Source: Diplosphaera chodatii
Lineage: Eukaryota > Chlorophyta > Trebouxiophyceae > Prasiolales > Stichococcaceae
Direction: 5' to 3'
Length of the DNA stretch: 64,000 bases
Assembly: GCA_032358165.1 (NCBI GenBank)
Contig: JAALGY010000036.1
Coordinates: 1,302,001 to 1,366,000, forward strand
The notes beneath the pieces were generated by a model that ran no database searches, was not told where the DNA came from, and was given only the letters and a program-made list of their open reading frames with translations. This document shows, piece by piece, positions 45,155-56,365 of the stretch; the stretch's first letter is position 1; each line of letters begins with the position of its first letter. Position numbers and translations under genes: made by a program.

Positions 45155-46674
45155 ATGCAGGCTATGGCAGCGGCCACGACGCCGCCGAGCTTTGAAGCTG
45201 CCACCGCGTATGGTCTGATACCCCCTCGGAAACTGGTTTGCGCAATGGCCGAGAGCCTCGGCCTGGACCCGGCTGACATGAGTGAGGCATGCTTCCTTTT
45301 ATGTGGTCTTTCTGTGATCGTGCTGGCACTTCTGGTCTGACAACGGGCTGCGGCGGCACTGCTGTTGGCGACGCCACTGCCTGGTGGATGCAATTGCCCG
45401 CCTGCAACACAGTCACACTGCCTGTCGCAGCGCTGCAGAACCTTATCAAGTTCCTTGCTGCTGCAGGCCCAACAACCCCGTCTGCTGAAGCCGTCTGCGC
45501 CGCAGCAGGTGCATGCTCTGCCCCTGGCAATTGCACATGTCACACTCGATTTCTTTGTATTAGTGAAGCTCCTGCAGGCGGTGAGTGGCGTGTGCTGCGG
45601 CAGCAGACTGCGTGGCACAGGGGCCTGCGGCAGGTGTATGCGGTGTGCTGTATGCTGTGCTCATGCTGTAAACCGAGAGTCCACTTCATCCGTGCTGTAC
45701 AGATGCGCACTACATGGCACAGTACATGGCAGCCCGCAGCCACGGCGAAGGACCAGGGACCAGCGGGACGCCGCCTGCACCCGCCGTCCCCGCCGGCCCA
45801 GCTCCGCCACCAGGTGCTGCACCAGATGGCTCATCTGATTGCTGTAAGTATGCACATTATGTCAGCCGCCGTGCCGTGCCACACCCAGCACAGTATTTGA
45901 CGCCTACAGAAGCTTGCATGTTTGCTGGCACTGATGTGTACCTGCTGCAAGCCTGACCCCCGCTGTGACGCTACTGCCCTGCAGGTGTGCAGGACAAGCT
46001 GGGCTTCGGCCCTGGCGGCGAACCAGCCAACAGCAAAGCATCGCCTGCACCCAGCATCCTTGTAGGCCCAGCTCCGATTTCAGGTGCTGCCTTCAGGGTC
46101 AAGCGTGTGCAATATGTTGAGCACAATGCCGTGCCATGCCACACAGCATCTGGTGATGGTAGCAGCTCGCTCACTGACAACCGTACGCTGACAGCTTCGT
46201 GGCGCGTCATCAGGTGGCAAGGGTGCTACGGCGTCCTGGCTGGGCGCTGCACCGCCGCTGCAAGACGAGTCAACCAGTGCAGGTATGGCATGTTTGCTGT
46301 CCAGCGTTGCGCGCCATTGTCACACTGCGGTGCTGGTGGAGAAGTACTGGCTGTGACTTGCTTTCGTCACCGTCATCGTGCTGCTCGTGACAGCTGTTGT
46401 TGCGGTCACAGGTGTGCGAGGTGCCGAAGCTGCTGCTGGCGGGGCTGGCTTTGCTGAAGGCCGGCCAGCCACGCCGGCAACGCCAGCAGCGCGGCACCAG
46501 CAGCGGCAGGCGCCTTCCGAGATCAGCGCGTCCCCAGCAGCAGCTCGACCTGGCGACCAAGCACCCGCGCCCGCAGCAGCATCGGCAGCAAGCGGCGGCA
46601 GTCCCACCCCTCCATGGCGCTGGGTCAAGAAATCCTACAAGAAGATGAAGGAAAAGATTCGCAAGGAGTCGTAG
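45155..46674 (+). CDS. Candidate small gene, exon structure unresolved
   Basis: Two ends look real. At 45155/45164 an ATG opens MAAATTPPSFEAATAYGLI and CAMAESLGLDPADMSE, followed by a GC-type donor or by a hydrophobic stretch LLCGLSVIVLALLV and a stop at 45340. At 46410-46674 an Ala/Pro-rich exon ends in a strongly basic WVKKSYKKMKEKIRKES and TAG. Between them are Pro/Ala segments, two of them related to each other (separate entry). I could not join these in one phase, so a single gene is a guess. No family recognised. Confidence 0.3.
45755..46155 (+). repeat. Diverged tandem duplication of about 120 bp, 235 bp apart
   Basis: The stretch from about 45775 to 45895 and that from about 46008 to 46150 share an ordered series of words: GCACCCGCC/GCACCCAGC, GGCCCAGCTCCG, CAGGTGCTGC, TATGT..., GCCGTGCC(A)TGCCACACC/A. 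In one frame both encode a P-A-P-x(3)-GPAP-x(2)-GAA motif. Probably an exon plus intron duplication inside the candidate gene here. Confidence 0.45.
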
Positions 46675-48177
46675 ATTGCATGAAACAGTGTGGATGATGT
46701 TTTGGGCGCCTAGCATGTGTTGCCTGGATGGGGTTGTGCCTTCCGCTGGGCGGTGTTGATCGACCAAGTTTGTTGTTGAGCATTGCACGCTGATCATTGT
46801 GAGTGGCTGCATGTTGCATTTGACATGTGTTGGACTGAGGCACCGGTAGTCTCCAGTCTAGCGATTCGCTTTGCGTTTGGATCAGCCTGCATGACCTTCT
46901 TGACTCACAGCCTTGACACCTGCAACGGCCTGCCCGGTAACAAGTTCAATAACGCTGAGAATACTGCTCGCTGCTGGCCGTGTAAGATGGTCAGGCGCTA
47001 GTTTCCAGCAGACAGGTTGTTGCAGCAGACCCTCTGGGGTCGACAGTCTCACGAGTGCAATCGAAACCTTGCATGCAGTCAGAACAGCCGCGAATGCACA
47101 CGAGAAGATCGGCTTCAGAGCGTGATAACGCTTGCATTGCCAAGCTGAAAGTTTCCGAAACATGCAATTCAGGCGCCTGGGTCTGCAGCGTTGCCCTGCT
47201 CCAGGGCGGGGTACTGCTGTGGCAATAGAGCAGAAGCTGAGGAGCTGTATGCCTTGCAGTGTGCCTGGAATGGGCTTGAAGGCAGTGACACTTTACGTGT
47301 CGAGAGTAACGAGTTTTGAAACGAGATCCAGCGTATTGTATTGGATGCTGCTACAAACAGCATCGGCCATCAAAATCGCATAGGAAATCGATGAATATGT
47401 GCGCCAATGCCGCCGCTGCATACGAGGCATTGATGCACATGCATGAATATCAGCACACTGCAGCGGCGTGTAGTTGAGCAGAGAATTTGCAGTGAACCAC
47501 CGCAGCACTGATGATCTACGGTAAGCATATGCGTAGAGTCATCGCAGGTAGGCATATGCTGACCGAAATGCCGCCATGTGCAAGAATACAGCTCCTGCAT
47601 TGCTGGCTGCTATTGTGGAGCTGCCACGTGCTGCTGTACAAGCTTTAACGTCTTCCACCGCCGCGACACCGGCAGCGCCTACACCTGCACATATGGCATG
47701 CCAGGAATGTGGCTGTTGATGTCGATGCAGCTGTCGGTATGCTCTGAATGTGCACCAGTGGCCCAGCAGTACACCCAATCCGAGGCGGTGCTTGAGCACA
47801 GACCAAAGAGTTGGCGTGAGCCACCGCCAGTGAAGCAGGCAAAAGGTGCCGCACCTCAGGGGTACATCTGCTGCAGCGCGTGCCGCGGACGCTTCTGCTT
47901 CCGCTCGTACACGCGCAACGACGCCTGCATCAAGCACGTGATTGGCACATGTGTGTGCAAGGGCGGCCGAGCTCTTGCGACATGGACGACTGCAGCTGAC
48001 TCTTTTGCATGCATGCACACCGCTAGAGCAAACATGCAATGACAGGTCAGCTGCAGATGCACAGTCTGACATGGCTGTCACTACGAGCGAGCCTTTACAG
48101 GCAGCGCAGGGTGCGGACTTTGTGCATGTTGCGTGCAGCACCGCCGTGTGTTTAAGCAGTCAGCAATGCAAGGCACG
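46675..48177. other. 1.5 kb without a convincing gene
   Basis: Several short open frames on both strands, none with recognised homology. A plus-strand Cys-rich segment at about 47850-47960 (GYICCSACRGRFCFRSYTR, then CIKHVIGTC) has a spacing faintly like an expansin barrel but lacks the key motifs. A minus-strand frame of 200 codons at 47539-48141 overlaps it and looks like its shadow. Confidence 0.25.
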
Positions 48178-48877
48178 TCAAGCGGCTATGAAACTCACCG
48201 AGGAGGCTGCCGCTGCCGCCGGCGCTGGCGCCGCGCCGCTGGCACCTGCTGTTGCCTCATCGTCTGATTCGGCTGCATGCATTCATCACAACCCAGTCAT
48301 CGCCGACACTGCACAGCTGGCGACCGGAGGCAGACGATTGGGAGGATCTGCAGTCTGTCCTTGGTGCAACGGTGCAGGGTGTGCAGGAGCTTGTGCAGAC
48401 TTGGAGCCACTCGACACCGCCAGCAAGCGTGACACACAGGCTCGGCAGGCAGGTCAGCCGTCCATGCACGAGCATCGATGCTGGCGAGCAAAGTCGATGT
48501 TTACCTGTGATGTCGATGACAGAAGTCACTGTTGCCTGCGGCACTGCCGCCGGCGGTGCAGCCTGCTGCTGCTGCTGCGGCTGCGGCTGCGCTGCCAGCG
48601 CCGCAGAGCTGGCATTGCCCCGCAGGAGCATGCGTGCATGGAACTGTGAGCCGAGCTCTGCCATGAAGCCGCTGCGCGGCTTGGCGCAGGCGGCCAGAGA
48701 CAGCCGCTCTACGCGGCGACCCAGCGCTGCTGTCTGCCTTGCTCTTCCATTTTCCGTTTGGCCCAGCGCCCAAAAGTCGTCGGAGCCATCGCCATCGCCC
48801 AGCCGGGCGTCATCGCGTTTGGCGGCCTTCGTCTTGGCGGCCTTCGCCTTGGCGGAATCGACAGGCTGACCGGCCAT
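48178..48877 (-). CDS. Hypothetical small charged protein, family not recognised
   Basis: The ATG at 48877 (or 48886) opens MAGQPVDSAKAKAAKTKAAK, a Lys/Ala-rich start, then DDARLGDGDGSDDFWALGQ, GRRVERLSLAACAKPRSGF and a Gln/Pro-rich stretch to about 48510. A candidate middle exon is Pro/Ala-rich. The last exon after TGCAG (near 48272) reads AESDDEATAGASGAAPAP and ends VSFIAA with TGA at 48180-48178. Basic start, acidic DGSDDFW motif and acidic tail suggest a nuclear or RNA-associated disordered protein, but that is only composition. Confidence 0.45.
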
Positions 48878-49479
48878 TGTCTGCAACTCAACGCAAGGTG
48901 GTGCAGGGACTCAGTGTGAGCACTTCGGTTTGAGCAAGAGCCAAATGGGCCAGTTTGATTATGCACTGGCTGGTGATTCGAACCGCTCTAAGGAGTAAGG
49001 GACAGAAGCAGGGGATGAAGAGTTTAACTGGGGGAGTGCAGCTGGACTGCATGGGCAGGGTGATCACTTGGGGACTTGGACAGGTGAGATGGCACTTGCA
49101 GCAACAGGATCCCCTGCCACCTCAGCAAGCTGGAGTGGTTGACGGATGGTCATGTGCAAGCCGGAATGCATGAGGTGAGCTTTGCGAAGTTGGAGATGCA
49201 GCAGAAGTGGTGTGTCGTGACATGCTCACATGATGCAGCACAACATCATACCATGCTGTCTGCAGGTTGTGTGCACTGACGCTACGGTTGCGGCGGTGAA
49301 GGCGGCCCGCCGAGCAGGGCGTCCCCTATGGCGTGTCTCATCAACTGTCTTTGGCCACATTGCTTCAGACCAGGCGTGTGGCGCACTGAGCCCGCCTGCT
49401 GTGTGCACAGGCTGCACTCTTTGCATGAGTTTCCATGCATTGTCGGACGTGTTGCTAGGAACATCGTGTGTTGTTGCAG
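48878..49479. other. Upstream region of the third expansin, exons not found
   Basis: The 5' part of the third expansin (signal peptide and first half of the barrel) should lie here or further upstream. I searched by eye for the Y-G-x(n)-CYE and I-I-D-x-C motifs and did not find them. A conspicuous GGCGGTGAAGGCGGCCCGCC stretch near 49290 is open in one frame only. Confidence 0.25.
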
Positions 49480-51197
49480 GTGCTCAAGCCGCTAGGGCAA
49501 TATGCAACGGCAGACGCAAGGACACACTATCCAGAGGTCACAGCGGGGGAGTTCGTGCAGCAAGAACTTCGAGAGCATCAGCCTGAAGGCTCAAGGCGCA
49601 CGAGAAACTGTACAAACTGGTGTACAAATACCTACTCCAACAGACGGTGCAGCAGCAGTGTCTTATGCTACATGCGTATGACTGCTTTCAGCGACTGCAG
49701 CCTGCATGAAATGCTGGCAACTACATGTAGTTACACTCCTGATTTTCGCAATTGCCGAGCAGGTGGTGCTGCGGCGATATGACACATTTCGACCTGTCCT
49801 ACTGGTGAGTTGCCGGCTAGCCATGCACAGGTGGTGTCACGCACGCCGGTGCAGTCTCTGGTCAGATTTGGGTTACAACAGCAACGGTGACTGCAGGGCA
49901 TTTCAGACGTTTGCAAACCCCAGCAATGGTGTCATCGCCATCAACTACCGGTGCGGCTGTCATGCTGCCCAATCATGCTGATGCTGCTTACGCCCAACTC
50001 CTCGAAGATCGAGCACCACAACCATTGCTTGCGCGCCCTGTGTTGCATCCTTCACTGTGGTTTCAAGAGCAGATGCCTTGCAGGCGAGTGCCCTGCACAT
50101 ACAAGCCTGAGAACAACCTGGGGCCAATTGGCTATTCCTCTGGCTGGCCCAGCAACTCCTGGTGAGCCCGCGGTCGTTTGCGCTCTTCATGTTGGCTGGC
50201 CAGGTCCTCTGCTTGTGCATGCCAGGGCCCTTCACGCTTCGTCAGCTGAACGTACGCTTCAACACGTGTGTTGCATACGAGCAGGTGCGCCGCAGATGAC
50301 ATGATCGATGTCAATCCACCTGCAGGTATCCCACCCCATATGGCGACCAGGCAGTATTCCCCTCTTCGGCCGACCAGCCGCTGCCATCGCCGTCGCCCTC
50401 ACCATCTCCTGCGCCCGGTGACTCTGCTTCCGCTGCGGCCTCTGCTTCCAGTGGCTCCGCGGCGGCCTCCGCCACTGCCTCATCCTCTTCTGAAGCATCA
50501 GGTGCAGATCTAGTTGCATTTAGGTACGAAGGTTGTGAGCCAATTCAGGAGTGTTGTTGCTGCAAACCTTCTGCTGCTTGCAATCTGCATGCAGTCATCA
50601 AAAGGGTGTCTGTAGCCTACCTGTACGCTAGTAGCAGCCTGCACCTAGCACTGCTGACTGACTTCATGTTGTGACACAGATTCAATAGCTCCAGGCCAAC
50701 AGCCCGCGCCGTCGCCCACTGCAATGCCGCCGCCGCCACCACCCCCAGCATCCGACCAGTCTTGGTCTCCAGCAGAATCCTCCCCGCCACCTCCACCGCC
50801 TCCGCCGTCAGAGCAGCAGCCCGCGGCTTCTGGGGCCTGGTCTCCAGACTGGTCCTCACCCAACCCATCGCCATCCCCCAGCTGGACCTCCCCATCGCCG
50901 TCCACCGAGTGGAGCTCCCCTTCACCATCCCCCGACTGGTCGTCCTCTCAGCCGTCTCGATCCTCGTCGTCATCAGGCGGCTCTCCCGGCCAGCAGACAT
51001 CCTGCGCTGGATCCGCTTGCACTACGTCATCCTCGTCCCCGTCAACATCGTCTTATACCACCGCTTACGGCACCTCGGCTTCGTCAGCATCCGCTGCATC
51101 CTCGACATCATCCTCAAGTACATCTTCTGCGGGATCCACGGCCTATATTGGGAGGCGGCGTATGGCTGCCATGGCACCTGCACCTACCCCCAACTGA
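49480..51197 (+). CDS. Third expansin-like gene (3' part) with hydroxyproline-rich-glycoprotein-type tail
   Basis: The last six exons join in phase: 49480(or later)-49646, 49763-49804, 49897-49950, 50084-50161, 50326-50501 and 50680-51197. They read NCTNWCTNTYSNRR, WCCGDMTHFDLSYW (barrel signature with the HFD motif), AFQTFANPSNGVIAINYR, RVPCTYKPENNLGPIGYSS, YPTPYGDQAVFPSSADQP, then a tail of about 220 residues: PSPSPSPSPAPGDS, runs of eight prolines, SPSPSWTSPSPSTEWSSPS, then Ser/Thr-rich sequence ending AAMAPAPTPN. Ser-Pro-rich repeats of this type are O-glycosylated in algal wall glycoproteins. The exon order and the YP-x-PY linker match the expansin at 34916. The front half (signal peptide, CYE and IIDxC exons) was not found, so this is either incompletely read or 5'-truncated. 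Confidence 0.7.
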
Positions 51198-51981
51198 TGT
51201 ACATACCAAGGCTCCAGGTGAGGGTACAGTGTGGATGCGAGTTTTAAACATTCCGCGATAAGTTCCTGCATGCGCATGTCAACCTCAATGAAGAGCATTG
51301 TCAACTGTCACTGCCCTCATGGCCACTGCTTACTGTTCATGCATCAGATTGCGAATACACTACTGCACTCCCCGCCAGAAGCTGAGCCCAGAGTTTTGTA
51401 AAGAGACTGTGTTCCATGGCAGATCAGCTTCCTTACAAGAAGTTTCGTCTTCCGGTATGTGCAGGTGTTCAGCGGGTGAATTTGAATGGGACGGGCGGGG
51501 TGTCGGCCAGCTCGCCTTCAACATGATACATAGACAACATGCAGAGCTGCTGCAAAGCGGCTGTACCGCCGCTGCAGAATTTGAAACAACCCTGTACGGA
51601 GTTTCCAGCAGTAGCATTGTAGGATGGTCACGAATATATTGAGTGCACAATTATATTGGTTTCTGCAGCGCAAGACTACTTCAGGTACACATCAGCTTGG
51701 TCCACTCCATGATCCATTATAGGGATTAGTTAGGCAGCTTTGGACGTTCAGGGTCTGTAGCGCAAGTGCTAATTTACCAATTGTTTCAGCCCCTTTTGCC
51801 AAATCCTTGTGGTCTCACCTCTCACAGAAAATGCCCATCTGGCCTCCTGCCGATTTGTATTTACGTCTTGTAAACAACACGTTGCGTCTTGTTGCACGGG
51901 CAGTCAAACAGCAGTCATTGCGGGCAGCGTGAAGCCCACAGCGTACAACTGACTGTCATCTTGTGAGGCTTCAATGAGCAG
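51198..51981. other. Convergent 3' region, third expansin / FkbM methyltransferase
   Basis: About 780 bp with local A/T-rich patches (51640-51800). No gene or repeat seen. Confidence 0.3.
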
Positions 51982-54026
51982 TCATGGTGCTGGTACGCTT
52001 GGCGCTGCCGATGGGATAAATCCATCTCGCACGAACCACGTGTTCCATTCCTGCATCCCCAGGCGGCCGTCAGCATGCTAAAGCAAACAACCTCACAATC
52101 GTGCTGGCGGCACAAGCCACAGAATGTCCTTAGAGTGAATCAAGTATGCGTTGTCATTTTCTGTGCAATCGTAAAGCTGCCGCACCTGCCGCACAACTTT
52201 CCTCAGGCCATTGGCTGCCAGCAGCTGCACGATGTTGTCAAAGTCTGCGGGCGTGGTGGTCTCGACGACCATCACATCAACAAGCACCTGTGTACAGACA
52301 CCTTCACATAGCTCACGCATATCGACTCGAGCAAGAACAGTGGGATCTGTTCTTCGTTATGCAATTGTGATATGCAAGATGAAAAAGCTAATGCGACCTG
52401 TTGAAAGTCGAAGGTGTGAAGCACAGATAGCTCTCCTCCCTCCACGTCCAAGGAGAAGAAAGAAAGGTGCCGCACATGCAGGTGCGTCATCAGGTGGCTG
52501 CATGTAGTGCCACGGAAGCAATTGCAGCAACGGTTGCCAGCTTTCAGGACCCCTTTGATTTCAGGTACGACCTTGCACACATTAACCTAAACATGAGAAG
52601 TAGGGCATGCTGGGTGTTGTGGTGCATGCACACATGTCAGACAACCAGGTGGACAAGGATGAAGACCTCACCTGAGCGGCAGACAGGTGATGGCGGTGTG
52701 ACCTTCGGAAGTGACATTATACGTGCGCTTGAACTCATCGGCCATGGTTTCGACGATGCCGCCCACCGCACCTATAAATGATATCTTCTCCTGTTTTTCT
52801 AAAATGTGTGCAGCTCTAACTTGCAACAGGAATAATCGCCTGCCGTGTACTGATGCTAGCATGCCTTTCATGCCTTTCACCATACATGGTGTCAGGTTCT
52901 TCGCCCTTACCTCCCTCTGAGAAGTGGACGCTGGACTGTGCGCTGCATACGCCCGCGTTGACGCAGACTGCAGCCGGTCTGCGAGCGGTCATGGTGGCAA
53001 ACTCTTTTGGCGATGCCTCCACAAGGATTCCCTTCACATGGTGGCAAAGTTGTTTTGCCTATGGGGTGCATCTCAGCTGCTGGCGGTGTCTGGGACAAGC
53101 ATGTGCCAGTCTGCCATCCCTATCAAAATCATCACAGCACTGCAAGCGCACCCGCCAGGCGGCACCCGTCTCCAGCAGGAGCGAGTTGGAGAAGGTGCAA
53201 CCGTTATAGCCCCCCAGCTCCAGGAACCGACCGCCCCTCTTGCCGTAGAAAAAGTTCCTGCATTGCACAAAATACGTCGCCAAGCCTGCACCACTGCTGC
53301 GCTATGTTTTCCACTGTGCCATCAGCAGATGACTCAGCAGCTGTAGCGAATGACCTCACCTCCATGCAAATTCGTCCTCGCCTGCATAATAGTAGTTTCA
53401 TTGTGTTTCGACACATTGGCTGCAATGCACGTACTTGCACACAAACATATCCAAGCCACCACGGTGACATGGCTTGCAGATAGAGTTCGGCAGTGCAGCA
53501 TGTGCTGTGCCAGCAGTACACAAAGGCGCGCTTTGCAAGACCGATGCCCACCAAATTGGCTGAATGGCGCATATGTGCCAGAGCAAAGCGTCATGTTGAG
53601 CAGCGCTGGCTTGCGGGCAACCAGTTCTGCTTCAGGAATGATGCCGTTGATCGTGACGTTTTCAGCTGGCATTACCACAGTCGCATTGAGCGCCTGTAAA
53701 CTGCCGGGGTGAGCCTGCACGAAGAAGTGTGGTGTGATAGGCAATTGCAGGCTGATAGCTCCTGCGACGGCTACCGGACCAGTTGTAGAAGGGTGCCTGG
53801 CCAAAGTATAACCATTCCACATACACAGACAGCGTGCTCAGGCAATGCAGGCAGTGCTCGCTGTCACCGCTTTCAGCTGCAGTGGCGCAGCACATCCATG
53901 CAGATGCGACCAGTATGCTGTAGCGCCCACGATAGCTGCCAGCAGCAATGCCAAGGCAATCCCTCGGAGTCTCCCGCCTGCTGTGCGCCCACAGCTGGGA
54001 TGCATGCAGTTCGAACCAGGAAGCAT
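51982..54026 (-). CDS. Signal-anchored FkbM-family methyltransferase
   Basis: The start at 54026 gives MLPGSNCMHPSCGRTAGGR followed by one hydrophobic segment (GIALALLLAAIVGATAYW), a type II signal anchor. The next exon (about 53711-53557) carries three N-glycosylation sequons (NATV, NVTI, NMTL) and PALLNMTLCSGTYAPFS, so this part is lumenal. Then NFFYGKRGGRFLELGGYNG (near 53260, SAM-binding motif I with the family F-L-E-L-G), GILVEASPKEFATMTARRP (near 53020), KISFIGAVGGIVETMADEF (near 52770), FFSLDVEGGELSVLHTFDF (near 52460, the family D-V-E-G-x-E-L hallmark), VVETTTPADFDNIVQLLAA (near 52250) and a last exon EWNTWFVRDGFIPSAAPS, stop at 51984-51982. FkbM enzymes O-methylate sugars or small molecules; a Golgi enzyme acting on wall or glycoprotein glycans is my inference. 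Confidence 0.85.
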
Positions 54027-56365
54027 GGCGAGGGCAGAAGTGCACGGTAGTCGTCAGAAGCAGGACTTCAAATGATGTTCACCAGAATCGTGCGTGGACA
54101 TCTCAATCCTATGCAGAAAGGCTGCGGTCTAACGGGTCCTGGATTCAGTCTGCGGATCAGGTTGCACAATGGCACAACAGGCCAGAAAACGCCTGCCATA
54201 GCCCAGGACAACCACTTATGCTCAAGATCTGCTAGTACATCTTACCTGCGGCTTTTCTGGCGGGAACAACTGCCAATCAGCAGGGCAGCATCGATCATTT
54301 GACTGCTAAGATACGGTTGGGCCAAATAGCAAGCATATCACGTCATCACACGGGCTGATGATACTGCACGCAGGCCTACAGCCATGGGCCAATGGGTAGG
54401 CCTTTTGCTCATTATTGCTACGCAACTTTTCATCATCAGTGGTGCTTGAATCGCAAGCATCCAGCAGCAGATGGTATGACTATGAAGTGAATGCGACGAC
54501 TGTCAATTCAGTCGCCACAGCGAACATCATGTATGCACTTGCGAATGGGGACAATTGACAGTGTGCGACCTCTTGGTTTCAATGCTCGACCAGAACTACA
54601 ACATGTGCCACGTGAGGATCTACCAGCACAACAAGTGTAGTGACATCGGTTTGCCAGGCACCTTCAGGACGCACAGCTCCCTCTATTTGCTATAAGCCTG
54701 ATACACTTTCACTGCCACTGTCCGACAGCAAGTCTTGATGAAGGATGACGCGACTGTCTTCCTGCCGATTCACTTGCAATAGCGCTATCGCGGTATGCAT
54801 TGGGCTGATGCAACACTGCCGTGTGCCAGTAGGCAACAGTCTGCACCTTTGTGCTGAAGCGGGTATGGCCAACGTGCACTCCTCACAAATCTGATCTTGG
54901 ATAAATGTACCCGGCTCTTTTTAAGCAATTTATCAGCACATACAATGAGGTACATGAAAGTCATGAAGCACCAGACTTCCAAGTGTGCATGTCAGCTGAC
55001 TACGTGCCACCAACTGGAGCAAAATGCAGTTCTACCTGAGCGCACGATATGAGAACATGCAATTTCCGGTTTCAACTGCCAGCGTACGCCAGCAAGAATA
55101 TTAAATAATCCATAAGAAGCACCCACCACTTGCATGCCACAGCAGCTGCATGGTCATGCGGTCAGCAGATGCGCACTCTTGTCTGTGCAATATATGTACG
55201 TGGTAGCCACGAATTTTACGACCAGTTCGAATCCATCGGGTGGGCATAGTTTGAGAGCAGATGCAGGACCTTGCAGTCATCAGTTCGAAGCTGCGCTGCT
55301 TGTGGGCACTTTCCAAAACACCGGATTCATTAGCAAAATCAGCTGTAACGCTGCTACCCAACTGACAACAACAATAATACAATATTTGCGCCCGGCAAGT
55401 TGGACGGTTTCAGGTTCATTTACCTGCACAAGTATCAGGTAAATGAAACCTGATTGTTTCATTTATAATCAGAAAAAAGGTGCCGAACCTTTTCTCAGAT
55501 TCCCTTTATTTGAATGTTGATGACCGACCTGGCTAACCATGAAGAGTGCCATTGATAGGATGGGGGAAAGTGCAACATCACGCACATGGAAGAATGTCAA
55601 GCGTGCTTTCAGGCATGGAAGATGGGGAATCATATTCTCAAGCGGGCTGCAAAACTGCAAATGCCACACATGCCGATATATTTACAGGCTGCCGTCTGCA
55701 CACCCGTGAGTAGTGCTGTGTTTACTTCACGTACACCCGGCTTTTGGCAGCTCGAGCTTACGCCCTGAGTTGGCAGTTTTTGCGAACATGAACACTTACA
55801 TGTTGTGAGGGCATCTGGTAGGATGTTGGTTATACGAGTAGTCAGCCTATCGTGTTGCAGTAAGCATCAACTTGCGTCAACGATTACTCCACTTGAAAAG
55901 TCCTTCAAATTGTACAATTACTGCATTCTCGTACACTCATCAACAACCATCATCAACAATCCACCTTGTGTGTGACCATCTGGGCACAACATTGCAGCCC
56001 AAGGCGCGCTATATAACACGTATTCAGATCAACACGTCCGTACTGGCGGATGAGTAGGACATAGGCCTTATTCTGTCATAACTCTTTGACCATATCACAC
56101 TGCTATCATGCTCCTCAGTTACATCAAACTAGAAAGATGTCTGACAGACCACCGTCAGCCAGCATCCCCATTGGAGTGATGTTGTGCTCGCATGCTGCAG
56201 GACAACCAGACGGTGTTTGTGTTATCGCTGTGTGAACAATTCGCACAGGCAGCATGCAACACATGTGAACACACCTTCACACCAAGATTACCAAGGCACA
56301 TGGACATGCCGGCAGTGCGCACATATTTCATATGAAGTGCCGGAGATGCAGTGGTGGAGATCTGT
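54027..56365. other. 2.3 kb A/T-richer region without a recognisable gene
   Basis: Base composition drops in GC compared with the gene-dense left half, stop codons are frequent in all frames, and no ORF shows a domain. It must hold the promoter of the FkbM gene and the 3' end of the repeat-protein gene. A short hairpin is listed separately. Confidence 0.35.
55411..55452. repeat. Short perfect-type hairpin
   Basis: CAGGTTCATTTACCTG at 55411-55426 is mirrored by CAGGTAAATGAAACCTG at 55436-55452, a stem of about 15 bp (one bulge) with a loop of about 10 bases. Position in non-coding sequence; function unknown. Confidence 0.5.

Noticed and set aside
46882..47363. Two adjacent minus-strand open frames (93 and 64 codons)
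   Set aside because: No recognised motifs, no shared splice logic, and start codons without context; kept out of the gene list.
47539..48141. 200-codon minus-strand open frame
   Set aside because: No start context, no domain, very Cys/Ala/His-rich; most likely a chance frame in GC-rich sequence.
48960..49000. TTCGAA-containing stretch resembling a tRNA T-loop
   Set aside because: Flanking bases do not pair into a T stem and there is no acceptor or anticodon stem nearby.
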